This document shows, one piece after another, positions 32,988 through 44,502 of a stretch of DNA of 64,000 nucleotides. Position 1 is the stretch's first letter; each line of letters opens with the position of its first letter. This stretch comes from Scilla litardierei (taxonomy: Eukaryota; Streptophyta; Magnoliopsida; Asparagales; Asparagaceae): the NCBI GenBank assembly GCA_030789695.1, contig CM061142.1:607237659-607301658 (forward strand), read 5' to 3'. A program made the position numbers and the translations under genes. The notes under the pieces were generated by a model that had not been told where the DNA came from, did no database searches, and saw only the letters and a list, made by a program, of their open reading frames with translations.

Positions 32988-34119
32988 CTGCGATAACCTC
33001 ATCCACAGCCTCGCTCTCCGCAGCGGTCATCAGAAAGGCCTGCCCTCTCGGCGGAACAGCCTGCCGAAAGGCCTGTCTCTGTGGAACAAGGGGCGCCCCA
33101 CGTCCAACGGGCACAGGAGCTCGCTGCTGCAACGGCTGTGCTGCAATAGGAGCCCGCCAAGGCTGTCTCGACTTCGGACACTCCCGGATGGTGTGGGCAG
33201 GATCTCCGCAGACAATGCACTGTCCTAGAAACCTCCTACACTGATCCCTGAGGTGTCCAGTCTTGCCACAGAAATGGCAAGTCTTCAGGATAGGCCCTCC
33301 TGGCCTCTTGAACTGCACAGGATGACTAGGCTTGAAACCAGGCCTAACCACCGCCCTGGCCTGCTCCATAGGCCTCTTCCCCGCTCCGGAAACATGTCCC
33401 TTCCTCTGATTCAAATTCAACTCCTGCCGCCTCGCAGCAATCAGAACCTTCTGATATGTCTCCAAGTCAGAAGAGGTCACAAAGCTCTGAAGCTCCAAGG
33501 CAAGTCCCTGGAGAAATCGCTGAGCTTTCTCATCGGCATCCTGCACCATCTTAGGTGCAAACCGACTGAGCCTCGTGAACTCCTGGGGGTACTGATCCAC
33601 CGACAAGCTCCCCTGCTTCAGATCTATAAAGCGCTGCAGCATCACCTGCCGAGCAGCCTTCGGGAAGAACTCTCCATCGAATCTGGACTTGAAGGTAGCC
33701 CAGACGATCGGTTCCACCAGCATCTTCTCTTCAGCATCCCACCAATTCCTGGCGTTATCCTTCAGCTGCCTCTTAGCCAGATCAACCCATCCAGCCGGGT
33801 TAATCTTTGCCATTGCCAAGTTATCCTCAATGTTCCTTATCCATTCGTCGGCAGCCAGAGGACCCTCAGAACCATCAAAGTATGCGGGACCCAGCTCCCG
33901 AAATTGCTTCGCTCCTGGCTCAGAGCGAGGGGCATCGGGAAGAGCCCGGGCAGCTCGAGCAGGTGGAGCATTCTGGACTTGCAAAAGCACGCCATGCTGC
34001 ACTTGCATCATCTGGATCATCATCCGCATCATCTCACCGCTGGTGGGTTCCCGCTCAGGCTCCTCATCATGAGGGAGCGCACCACTACCACCACCACGGG
34101 TGAAACGCCTTCCTGCCAT
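32947..34119 (-). CDS. gag: E5 Gag
   Basis: An intact 390-residue frame starting MAGRRFTRGG. Residues 30-60 are Met/Gln-rich and Ala-rich. Residues 75-235 form the retrotransposon-gag core (ADEWIRNIEDNLAM, WATFKSRFDGEFFP, LQRFIDLKQG, RLSRFAPKMVQDADE). There are two CCHC zinc knuckles, CHFCGKTGHLRDQC at 281-294 and CIVCGDPAHTIREC at 301-314, followed by a Q/P/R-rich tail. Gag builds the cytoplasmic particle and the knuckles bind element RNA. The last 13 residues come from intron 1, so this is the unspliced product; the spliced product continues into protease after residue 377. Two knuckles rather than one is worth noting. Confidence 0.95.
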   Translation of the reverse strand: MAGRRFTRGGGSGALPHDEEPEREPTSGEMMRMMIQMMQVQHGVLLQVQNAPPARAARALPDAPRSEPGAKQFRELGPAYFDGSEGPLAADEWIRNIEDNLAMAKINPAGWVDLAKRQLKDNARNWWDAEEKMLVEPIVWATFKSRFDGEFFPKAARQVMLQRFIDLKQGSLSVDQYPQEFTRLSRFAPKMVQDADEKAQRFLQGLALELQSFVTSSDLETYQKVLIAARRQELNLNQRKGHVSGAGKRPMEQARAVVRPGFKPSHPVQFKRPGGPILKTCHFCGKTGHLRDQCRRFLGQCIVCGDPAHTIRECPKSRQPWRAPIAAQPLQQRAPVPVGRGAPLVPQRQAFRQAVPPRGQAFLMTAAESEAVDEVIAGNPQSSCHFPSWF

Positions 34120-34261
34120 CTAATGACACGGAAAACAAATCAGATTAGACTCATAGCTTATGACTCGGACGTCGAACTTAATTTATTGGACATTCAAATA
34201 TTATTATTACTATTCCAAAATCGCAGTTACAGAAAGACCTGCATGGGCCACCACTAAAACC

Positions 34262-36668
34262 TGTCACGACCCGCTTCCCTAAAATGGAGGCGAGTACGTG
34301 AAAAGGTCCGCACGAGAGTGGAGCTGTGAAGCCCCAAACCCGATAAGCGTCCACAATACAAAAACAGGTCCATGTAACCACAACAGAATAGCAATAATAA
34401 CACAAGGAGAGACTGAAATAAAATTCCACATCTCACAAATTTGTCCAACATCAACAAGAGTCCAACATCCAGAAAAGCCACCAGGCTAAAAGAAAAGAGT
34501 CTAAAGGCCCAAAACAAGGCCAACAAAAGAAACGACAACAACAAAGCAAAGTATAGGTGCCATGCACCGATAACAAAACAACTGTCTAATAAAAGTAAAA
34601 CACAACGAGGACACTAGGACTGGTCCCCAGTGTCCACGTCCTCCCCGTCAAACACAAGCACGGGCTCGACGTCTGCAAACACCTCGTCCCCAACAAGTAA
34701 CTCAGGCTCGGGCTCTAACATGTGTCACCCAAAAGAGAAAGGGGCACATGTCAGCAAGTCGAATGACTTGTGCAAGGAAACGGGAAATAATGGTAAACTA
34801 GCAACCTAGCAGTTAAAACATGGTGCATGGCAAGTAAAGTACGGTGGTAACAAGTAAGGTAAAGTATAGTACACGTGGCAAGGGGTCGTTGTGACATGTA
34901 ATGTCAAGTAACAAGTACAAGTACAAGGGATCACTCAACGAGTGCCCTATTGCCCGCAGGCTGTGTTCAGGTATCAAGTACAAGGGATCACTCAACGAGT
35001 GCCCTATTGCCCGCAGGCTGTGATGAGCTCGTCTTCTGGAACACGAGCCAGAAAGTGTATTTGATAAGTATGGCGTAGGGGTGCACCTAGCCGGAACAAG
35101 TAACACTAGTATGTAGCGATGCTACGCAATCATGATGAGTATTCAAGCATGCAATGACATGAGCAGATAATTCGCATACCGTTAATTTAAATTAAACGTG
35201 ACAGGCGAAATGCAATGACATGAACATATTCGCGTACCGTTAATTAAATTAAACATGGCAGTTAAAATGCAATAGCAGTTAAGGATGCATGGATGACATG
35301 AACAGTTATTTTCGCGTACCGTTAAGGAAAGTAAACGTGACATACAAGCATGATGAAAGTGACGGACCAAGCTTCGTTGTCAAGCTAGGTCAATGGCGTC
35401 TAAACGGCTATCCTTTCACCGTCTAGTCTCTTTTACGCTAAAGCAAGGTAAATGGCCTAAGACATGGCCTAAATCAAGAGATGCAAGTTTCACTTGCCTA
35501 GCACCGGGGATGGCGACTACTTCGTCACACGGATGCCAATCTATGGGGAAATCACTGATAGGGGGAACAACCATCAAACAACATGAAATTTATTAGGGTT
35601 TCATAAAAATACCAATAGGCTATGAAAACATAGAGGAATCGATTTCTTACCAAGAGGAGACGGAAGGAACACTCCGGGGAACCCTAGGATCAGATCTGGA
35701 AAAGATTGGAGAAGTTTGGGGAAACTAGGGTTTTAGGGGATTTGGGGATTTGATGGGTTTTGATGGAGATTTGGGGAAGATGAGGGGTGGAATGAGTGAA
35801 TGGATGGATTGGATGATGGATTTAGGGCTTGGAATGGAGAAATGGAGCTTGGAGGAAGATGGGGGCTCAATGGGGGAGAAACTAGGGCTTAGGGTCGTGT
35901 TGGAGAAGATGAAGTCGTTTGGGAGGGGTATTTATAGGCTAGGCTGGCGGCTGCCCAGAAATTAGGGTTTTAACACAGACTAGTCGGTCAAAGAACAACC
36001 ACTGACCGACTAGTTTGGCAACTAGTCGGTCGGTCGTCCAACGCAGACCGACTAAGTGCAAACAGTAACTCCTGAACGAAAATAGGATTCTAGAGTTAGT
36101 CGGTCCATGAACAAGTACTGACCGACTAGTTTAGCATCTAGTCGGTCGATGAACGTTCTTAGACCGACTAAGAGTAAACAGTAACTGATACAAAAATAAG
36201 ATGATGAGTTAGTCGGTTCAAGAAGCATTGCTGACCGACTAGTTTGCAACCTAGTCGGTCAACCAACGTTCTTAGACCGACTAACGATAAACAGTAGCTT
36301 CCTCAGAAAATTAGAAAGCTCACTAGTCGGTCCAAGAAGGATTGCCGACCGACTGGATCGTTATCTAGTCGGTCGGTGGCCCTTCTTACACCGGCTAATG
36401 AGCACAGAAAAGTACCGATACGGAGCGCGAGGCCCCGGGATCGATTCCTAAGACTCCTAGGCTTGATCTAACAGTTAGATATGACCGTTATGAAGTCCGT
36501 CACGAGTGACATACTTCGAAATCGACAATCCTAAGGAAGAAGCGAGAAAATACGACGAATCGATCGAAAATGAAATCTACGGAGACGAAAACCACACAAG
36601 AGGAGAAAATCCACCAAAACACATATTATAATATATAAAATCCAGATGCATGAAAAGCAGTCGTTACA
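34262..36668 (-). repeat. E5 5' LTR
   Basis: 2407 bp, almost the same as 27026-29431. The differences seen are mostly single transitions. TATAAATA lies on the - strand at about 35929-35936, with the four-unit array upstream of it in the - direction. The interior begins at 34261 with 'ggttttagtggtggcccatg' on the - strand, the unassigned primer-site region. Confidence 0.95.
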
Positions 36669-37319
36669 CCACAGCATGGCCAACAAAAGTACAAAGTACG
36701 AAAACAAAGTAATGGTGCAAGCACCAACAACTAACAGCAACCTAAAGCAAAAGCAACTCAACAGTCTCTAAGACTGGTCTCCGGTGTCCTCGAACTCCTC
36801 AACGAACGTAGGCTCAGGCTCAGTGTCAGCAAACACCTCGTCCTCAACAACTGTCTCTGGCTCAGGGTCTAACATGTGACACCCAAAAGAGCAAGGGGCA
36901 CATGTCAGCAAGTCTGGAAGACTTGTGCAAGGAAACTGAAAGTAGGTAAAAGTAAAGCAACCTAGCAGTTCTAGCATGATGCAATGACATGGCAGTTAAA
37001 GTAATGAGTGCAACAAGTAAAGTAAAGTACGAGCATGGCATGGCATGGATGACAAGTATTACATGAATCATTCACAAGACAAGTACAAGACAAGAAAAGT
37101 AAGCACCTCGTGCACAGAGATTCCGCCTTTTGGCTAGAGTGGCTGCGCGGGCCAACTCCTAAGCTCAAGTGACCGTCTATCCATACCCCTCCACATGTAT
37201 CGAGCCAGGGCCTTACCCCCGAACATGAAATTCTCGCTTCTGGATCACGAGCCAGGAAGTGTTTTAACAAGTATGGCATATGGGTGCACCTAGCCGGACA
37301 AGGAAGCACGAGTACAAGT

Positions 37320-37925
37320 TGTAGGATCCTGCCAAAACAGAGTTAGGATCGATAAATGAAGTTGAGACTTACGCTTGCGTATGCGGCACGGTAGTCACAG
37401 AACTTCGCATTCGGATTCGTCACGACGGATCGAGTCTTCTCACAAACGGAGTAATGCTACTAAATCCACAATCTAAATCTCTACTTTTAGATTAAGAACT
37501 TGGATAAAGAGAGAGGAAGGATTTCGGCAGAGCTTCGCTAGAATGAAATGCAAGGCATGAATACCATGCAAAAGTGTAAGGAAATGGCTAACCCTTGGGT
37601 CTTATTTATAGCCCCCAAGGTAGTTATTTTAGGAGTAATTGTTCCTTTGGAACAATTTAACTAAGGTGTACCATCATACATGGCACATTATAAGCTTAAG
37701 TTGTACTATATGCATGGTACAACATAAGCTTAAGATATTACCCATTTATTAGCCATATGTCGCATGCACTTATGCACATATAATGCGACTTTCCCATTAA
37801 TCTAGAGATCCTATCCGCAAGGGAACAGATTCCCTTTGCACACGACTTTGTGTGTGCGACGTTCGAGGTCCGTGTTCTCTCGTACATCCCCTACAAGGGT
37901 GTACAAACGTCATCCATATCCAACA
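37320..37925 (-). repeat. E6 3' LTR
   Basis: 606 bp, the same length as 44503-45108. A TATA-like CTATAAATAA lies on the - strand at about 37605-37614. The polypurine tract AGTGTGAGTGGGAGA (37926-37940, - strand) adjoins it. Confidence 0.93.
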
Positions 37926-37940
37926 TCTCCCACTCACACT

Positions 37941-38978
37941 TGAGGGGATTGTAAGAGAACGTCTTTCTCTTAGTTCTTTCATCTATCATACCGAGAAATA
38001 GACCATGCGACCGTCATGCGCGTAGAGTCTGTTGTTGTGCACTTGTTAGAGATACACAACGACCTCGAAGGTGCAAAGTTGAGTAGTTCAACGCATGCTT
38101 TACCCTAGATTATTTCTTCACATTTCTTATACTTTATATTCAACAATTGAATCCCATCTGGATCACAATTGGCTGGCCAGCTTTGAATCATTAAAGTCCA
38201 AATGCGAATATGAAATCAATCTTCCTCTTCTTGCGAACCTTCTGATCTTGACTTGATTCGCTTTTCTAACGTGCCCCGCCGAGCCGAATTATCATAGCCC
38301 ATTAGCAACACGCTAAGATAGCAATCATCTCGTCAAATCTAAAGGAACCAATTGGAGTCCTTGAGGGTAAGAGTTAAGACCCATATGGCCTTTGAGTCTC
38401 ACATAATAGCAAACACTATTGCTACTAACTCAGTGGTCGAAATGCATACGTGGTATGAACACGTATTACAACATCACTCCTTTCCCAGGGAGAGTATGTC
38501 TTAATGATGTTGTACGGATGAAAGATCAGACACCACAGTGCCTATCTTTTGAGTCCCCTTACTACCCATGAAATATTCCCGGACTCTCATCCTGCATAAG
38601 ACAGATAGGATTAAAAATCATATGAGATCTCTTTTAAATATCCTTGTGATACAGATCTCAGATCTTTTGTAAGCATCCATATGATGCAGATCTTTCATTC
38701 GACTATCTTGTTTAAGTCACGACTCTAAATCATTCGTCTAATGATTTTGACTTTAAACTAGTCTCATCTCTATCTTATCCATCTGATAAGATAAGGCGGT
38801 TGCTCATGTGAGAGAGCCAACCTTAATCTGTCCGACATACACACAATAATATAGCCGAGACTTAAACACAAATGTATAAAATCATTTGTAAGAAACTTGT
38901 ATGCAATATATAAAAGAACTTCTTTCTTTTATTAAACTTTGATCTTCTATAGACATGGGAAATATTACATGATACAGC
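37941..38978 (-). other. E6 3' untranslated region
   Basis: About 1 kb between the end of RNase H and the polypurine tract, without an open frame of note. Some copia lineages have long 3' regions of this kind. I see no domain on either strand. Confidence 0.55.
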
Positions 38979-39730
38979 TCAACACCTACGCATTCCCATA
39001 GATGATAAGTGTTTGAAGAACGCATCTCTGGGGATCGCCTTAGTAAGGGGATCCGCTATCATCTTATGCGTGGATATGTATCATATGTCTACTTCCTTCC
39101 GTTTGTCATAGTCCTTCGCAAACTTGAATCGAATATCAATGTGTTTGGTCTTACAATGAAATTTAGGATCTTTGACATAGGCAATCGAAGCTTGACTATC
39201 ACTGTATATAGGAACAGTGCTCGATTCAGTGGCATCCGTTAGCCTGTCTAAGAATTTCCTAAGACAAACAGCTTCTTGGACCGCCATGCTGAATGCTACA
39301 AATTCGGCTTCCATGGTTGATAGGGCGATGCAGGTTTGCTTCTTGCTGCTCCAGGATATTGCACCATTCCCGAGCAAGAAAACAAAGCCTGAGGTAGATC
39401 TTCGCTCATCGAGATCACCTGCCCAATCAGCATCGGTATAGCCTTCGAGTCTCAAGGTATTGCCTTGATAGCATAACGCATAGTCCGTAGTCCCTTTGAG
39501 GTACCTTAATATCCTCTTCACCGCTTTCCAGTGTGCCTGTCCTGGGTTGGATTGGTAACGGCTTACCATACCAACAGCATAGCAAATGTCCGGTCTGGTA
39601 CACATCATGGCGTACATCAGACTCCCGACATCACTGGAGTATGGAACCTTTTCCATAGCTTTCTTTTCTTTTGGATCTTTGGGATACATTTCCAAACATA
39701 GACACTCGCCTTTGCTTATTGGAGGTAAAA
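38979..39730 (-). pseudogene. pol: E6 RT C-terminal edge and RNase H
   Basis: Starts in the last part of RT (LEMYPKDPKEKKAME, VPYSSDVGSLMYAMM, CTRPDICYAVGM, WKAVKRILRYLKG) and runs through RNase H (DADWAGDLDERRSTSG, SWSSKKQTCIALST, EAEFVAFSMA, YSDSQASIAYVKD, HIDIRFKF). A TGA near 39081 interrupts it. The frame then goes on with the typical copia C-terminus (MIADPLTKAIP) to a natural stop at 38979-38981. It is out of frame with the integrase part because of the deletion at about 39730. RNase H would remove the RNA strand of the hybrid. Confidence 0.88.
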
Positions 39731-41502
39731 CGCACGACAGGAGAGAAAGTCTCTTCGTAGTCTATTCCTTCCTGTTGCGTGAAACCTTTCGCAACAAGGC
39801 GAGCTTTATATTTCTCGATGGAGCCATCGGCCTTATGCTTGATTTTGAGAACCCACTTGTTCCCAATGGCTCTACGTCCCTTAGGTAAATTAACCAAGTC
39901 CCAGACTTGGTTTGTTTTCATGGATTGAAGTTCTTCTTCCATCGCCGCTATCCATTTATCTTTAGCAGGGCATGTGACGGCCTGTTTGAAATTTGCAGGT
40001 TCATCATCATCTTGTAGTAATGTCACGAATGTTTGAGGAAATTCATCCTCAAATCTCAGAGGTGTTAGCCTCGTTCGATTACTACGTCTTGCTTGAGTTT
40101 GATCACTCCCACTTGGAATGACATCACTCCCACTTGGAATGACATCACTCCCACTCGGAATAGGATTGGTATCGTTCGTATCATCCATTGGTGAAGTTTG
40201 AAACGTATTTTCTTCTTCACCAAGGATTCTCCCACTCGAACGTTCCGATCCTTCTTGATCCCAAGTCTCAAACAAGGATAAGTCTTGACTTATCTCACCC
40301 TGTCTTGGAAACTCGTTTTCCAAGAAGACAACATTCCTCGATTCGAATTCTATTAGACCCCCATTGTCCTCTTGACCGACGAAAACATATCCTTTGGAGT
40401 TTTCAGCGTATCGGATGAAGATACACTTCCTCCCACGTGGCCCAAGTTTGCCATATTTGTGAGAGGATAAATGTGCGTAAGAGGCACAACCCCAAGGTTT
40501 TAGAATGCTTAAGTCTGGAGTTCTATTGTTCCACAACTCATAAGGAGTAGAACTTACCGACTTCGAGGGTACACGGTTTAAGATGAATGCTGCCGTCAAT
40601 AATGCATCACCCCAAAAGGTGATTGGCAAATTTGCCTGAGACATCATTGATCGGACCATTTCCATCAATGTCCTATTTCTTCTTTCCGCAACACCGTTTT
40701 GTTGCGGAGTATAAGGCATAGTTATTTGATGAACTATGCCTTTTTCATCACAGAGTTCCTTAAAACTCGTTGATTGATATTCTCTACCCCGATCGGTTCG
40801 CAAGACCTTTATCTTGCGATCTAGTTGATTTTCCACTAAACTCATATAGTTTTTGAAGCAAGATAAAGCTTCATGTTTGTGGGAAATCAAATAAATGTGA
40901 CCGAAACGGGTGAAGTCATCAATGAAGGTGATGAAATAGGACTTCCCGCGTCTTGTCTTAACATTCATTAGACCGCAAATGTCCGAATGGATAAGCTGTA
41001 ATGGAACTTCGGCCCTTATGCCAGTTCCAAACGGCTTGCGACAAGTTTTCCCTACAAGACAATGTTCGCAAGTTGACATTTCAACTTTTGAAACATTAGA
41101 TAGCAAGCCACTTTTGGCAAGTCTATCCATTCTAGTTGGTCCAATGTGACCAAGTCTTGCATGCCAGCAAATGATCTCAGATTCAGAATTAGAAGCATTT
41201 GTCATATGGAAACTTTCATTAATAGAAGAAGAATCATCACACATAGTGTTTAAAACAATCAATCCATTACAAACATTACCTGACCCAACTAAAGAACTAT
41301 TACAAACAAGGTCAACATTTTGTTTATAGAACCTCCATTCATAACCTAAAGACATTAACATGACCACGGATACGATATTCCTTCGAATATCTGGAGCAAA
41401 GAGGACATCGTGCAATAATAGAGTCCGGCCGTTGTCGAGAACTAGCTTGCATGTTCCGACGCCCTTGACTTCAACACGAGTGTTGTTGCCGACGTATATT
41501 CA
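39731..41502 (-). pseudogene. pol: E6 integrase and RT N-terminus, RT core deleted
   Basis: After the protease the frame holds the integrase HHCC finger (CWHARLGHIGPTRMDRL, CEHCLVGK), the catalytic D, D, E (LIHSDICG, VLRTDRGREY, NGVAERRNRTL) and a linker with three copies of a 21-bp unit coding VIPSGSD (about 40103-40165). RT begins with WIAAMEEELQSM and TFSPVVRFTS and is then cut: the palm with the YVDD motif is absent, and the next bases code for the C-terminal edge in another frame. A TGA at 41500-41502 separates this part from the protease. Confidence 0.9.
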
Positions 41503-42509
41503 CTTTGTTCCTTGAGTTATCTTTCGATACTCTACGAAGAACCTTCTGTCCTTCGCAACGTGGTCTGTGGCCCCTGAATCAATCAACCAAAAATAGTTAG
41601 ATTCAGCAAGAAACATGGAACTAGAAACACATATGTAACTAGCCCTACAAGTTACCTTATCACTTCCATCCGTACACTTACGGGCGAAGTGACCATACTT
41701 GTTGCACTTAAAGCACTGATCTTCTTCAAGTTTTTCTTCTTTGAGTGCACATTCTTTTGCCACTTTTTGTTCTTAGTCTTCTTTGAGGTTTCCGGTTCTT
41801 GCTTTCGTTCGTTCACAAACCTTAAGCGTTTATCCTTTCGCTTCTTTCCTCCATGTGAGGAACTAGCGGCCATGTGCACTTCGGCACTAGGTTTTGCGGC
41901 TTGAATCCGCTCTTCCTCGAGTTCGAGGTGTTTGGATACATCGCTTAAAGTTTTAATGCACTCATTATGAGTGAGGTGCATTTTCATGTTATCCCAGCTA
42001 TCTGGGAGTGAACGAATGACTGCTTGGATCTGCTGTTCGTCAGACAGCGTAAGACCCGCATCCTTCAATTCAGCTATGAGATTCGCCATGTGGCGAAGAT
42101 GCCTTTTCATAGATTGATCTCGTCGCATTTTGTACGAGTCAAATTGAATATTTAAGGAGCGGAGTTTGGTTGCCGAAGTTCCACCAAACTTTATTTCTAG
42201 CCCAGACCATATGTCTTTGGCTAGGTCGAATTCCCGAAATAGACGCATTATGTCATTGTCCATTGCGGACAGTAACGTAATACGTGCTATTTTGTTCTTT
42301 CGAGTCTAAGTCTCATAAGCTTCTCGGTCCCTCTTGTGTTGGGCCGTATTGCCCAACTCAGGTTCTTCCATTATGTTTTGGAGTGTTTCAAACACATCTT
42401 GCTCTTCCAAAACATATTGGATTTTTATTGACCATAGTTTATAATTGTCGCCGTTGAGCTTCTCACCTTTGTTAAGCTCGGCGACAATGTTCTTAGAAGC
42501 GGTAGACAT
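41500..42509 (-). pseudogene. gag-pro: E6 gag and protease
   Basis: Gag starts at an ATG at 42509 (MSTASKNIVAELNKGEKL) and carries the copia-type UBN2-like core (GDNYKLWSIKIQYVLEE, LAKDIWSGLEIKFGG, KLRSLNIQFDSYKM, VIRSLPDSWDNMK). One TAG at 42306-42308 lies in frame. Near 41750 a one-base shift separates the core from the zinc knuckle CFKCNKYGHFARKC, which is followed in the same frame by the protease motif WLIDSGATDHV. It is inactive as written. Confidence 0.88.
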
Positions 42510-42563
42510 ATTCGAATCAAAAAACTGCAAAGAAAATGAAAACACGATCAAAATTCTATGCAT

Positions 42564-44488
42564 AAAGTTTCGATTCTTTAAACACTTGATAAGTTCCTTG
42601 GATAAGCTGAAATGTTACTCTAGAATCGAGAAGTTCACTACGTTCCCAACTACCATCTAGAAGTAACTTTCAAATTATCCCTCTTACTTGTCTCATGTAA
42701 AAAGAAATCAGAAATAATACCCGTATGGTACCAGCAGCGGAAAAATACTTTTGAAAAACATATCTTTCAAAATGGAATAGGTGAGAGTTTGCGCAAAGAA
42801 TTTTAGCGCAACAATTGCCAAGCCACGAGACCTGTTCTACACACCCATGGGTTAGATAACCATGGCCGGATCGTGGTAGGACTTGGAATTCTAAATTGCG
42901 CTATCCCGATTAAGGACGGGACATAACCTTTTTGAAAACATCTTTTTCAAAAAAAATTTGAAATACATTGGCTAATCTCCGTAGAGTAGAGCACAATGTT
43001 ACAAGTACATTGGCTAATCTCCGTAGAGTAGAGCACAATGACATGGCTAATCTCGCATGAAGTAGAGCATTACGACTAATCTTCAAGGAGTAGAGCCCAA
43101 GCGAAAATTTTATAAAATAAGAGCAGACGACTGTCGTTAGCCCCGTATGGGCTAGTCGGCACATTCGAGTTTGACCAAGGCCTTTTGACACCCCGTATGG
43201 GCTAGTCGGCAAGTTCGAGATCGACCAAGACCTTTTGCCGAATTGGTCGACCAAAACACCCAAATTGGTCGACCAATAATTTGGTCTGCAACTTCTCTCG
43301 GCCAGGGCCTCTGCCCTGGCCGAGGCTGGCCAAGGGCCGGCCAGGGCCTCTGCCCTGGCCGGCCAAGGGCGGCTTGCGGCAGCCCTGTCCACTGCCAGGG
43401 CCGGCCAGGCCACTGGCCTGGCCTCGGCCAGAGGCCGGCCAGGCCTCGGCCAGAGGCCGGCCAGGCCTCTGCCTGGCCTGGCCTCGGCCAGAGGCCGGCC
43501 AGGCCTCTGCCTGGCCTGGCCTCGGCCAGAGGCCGGCCTGGCCTCTGCCTGGCCTGGCCTCGGCCAGAGGCCGGCCTGGCCTCTGCCTGACCTGGCCTAG
43601 GCCAGAGGCCTGCCAGGCCTCTCTGGCCTGGCCTGGCCTCGGCCAGAGGCCCCTGGCCGGGGCCGGGGCCCCTGCCCTGGGCTCGGCTAGGGCGGCCAGG
43701 CCCTGGCCTGAGGCCAGGCCCTGGCCTGAGGCCAGGGCGCTGCCCTGGCCTCTGTCAGGGCGGCCAGGCCCTGGCCGGGGCCAGGGCCCCTGCCCTGGCC
43801 TCGGCCAGGGCGGACTGGCCCTGGCCTGGTCGCGGCCAGGCCGCGGCCAGGGCTCTCTGGCCCTGGCCGTGGCCGGCCATGGCCTGGCCATGGCTTATTG
43901 GCCTTGACCGGCCATGGCCCTTTGGCCATGGCCGGTCTCCCCCCTTTCATGGGGTGGCCGCATACCCCCGCCGGAGGGGGTTGCCGTGGTGGTTATTGGC
44001 CGTAGCCAACCCCCTCCGCATGGGGAGGGGGGTGCATGGCCTTCATAGCCCATTTGGCCATGGTGCACATGCACCAAATTTCATCTTCCCCGATGGAAAT
44101 AACTACCACCTTCTTCTCCGGTGAAGCACCCGTTCGTCGAGGAAGTATTTGACCTCCAATGGCCGTGTGCCAAAAAATAACCCTCTTCAAAAAATTCGTA
44201 AACTACGCGCTCCACATGAAGAGAACACCCATTCCCTATGAATAGAGACTCAGCATCCATGAAGAGAGCGAGTTTGACGATATGAACGGTCGGTTCTTCC
44301 CGTCACGGAGAGTTCCTGCCATATCCGTAATGACAGAAGACCCTAACGTGAAAAGAACAACCGCTGCGTTCTCTCCGTCACGAAGCATTCCTACCATATC
44401 CGTAATGGTAGGAGACCCATTCGTGAAAAAGACAACGACTCGTTCATAGTTTCGATGGGGCGGCGGTTTGACCGGGGCGAACCTGTAT
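42564..44488 (-). repeat. E6 leader: mosaic of tandem repeats
   Basis: Between gag and the primer site. It contains about four copies of a unit with 'ggctaatctccgtagagtag' (42970-43095); two copies of 'ccgtatgggctagtcggca' with following bases (43143, 43193); a G/C-rich block 43290-43930 that includes a 38-bp unit repeated about five times (starts at 43446, 43484, 43522, 43560 and 43598), with GGCCAGAGGCC palindromes; and a duplicated segment with 'ccatatccgtaatg' (44319 and 44393). Long frames across the G/C-rich block on both strands are repeat translations (A/G/P/R/W-rich), not genes. Confidence 0.8.
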
Positions 44489-44501
44489 GGCTCTGATACC
44501 A
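44489..44501 (-). other. E6 primer-binding site, initiator tRNA-Met
   Basis: TGGTATCAGAGCC on the - strand, 1 bp inside the 5' LTR. It is the standard copia primer site and fixes the orientation. Confidence 0.93.
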
Positions 44502-44502
44502 A

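Larger units (their letters stand above)
27026..36668 (-). mobile_element. E5: nearly intact Tekay/Del-type chromovirus
   Basis: A full-length 9.6 kb element on the - strand with two 2.4 kb LTRs, TGTCACGACC to GTCGTTACA. The flanks are ccacc (27021-27025) and ccaca (36669-36673), a 5-bp duplication with one difference. By eye the LTRs differ at about a dozen positions, so it is young. Gag is open, and Pol has one nonsense codon. Two GT-AG introns interrupt the Gag-Pol frame as in E4. It sits in the 5' LTR of E4. E3 and E8 are solo LTRs of the same family. Confidence 0.95.

Noticed and set aside
43202..43907. Long overlapping frames of 115-229 codons on both strands
   Set aside because: They run through the 38-bp G/C-rich repeat block, are open in several frames at once, and read A/G/P/R/W-rich low-complexity sequence. 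They lie in the E6 leader.
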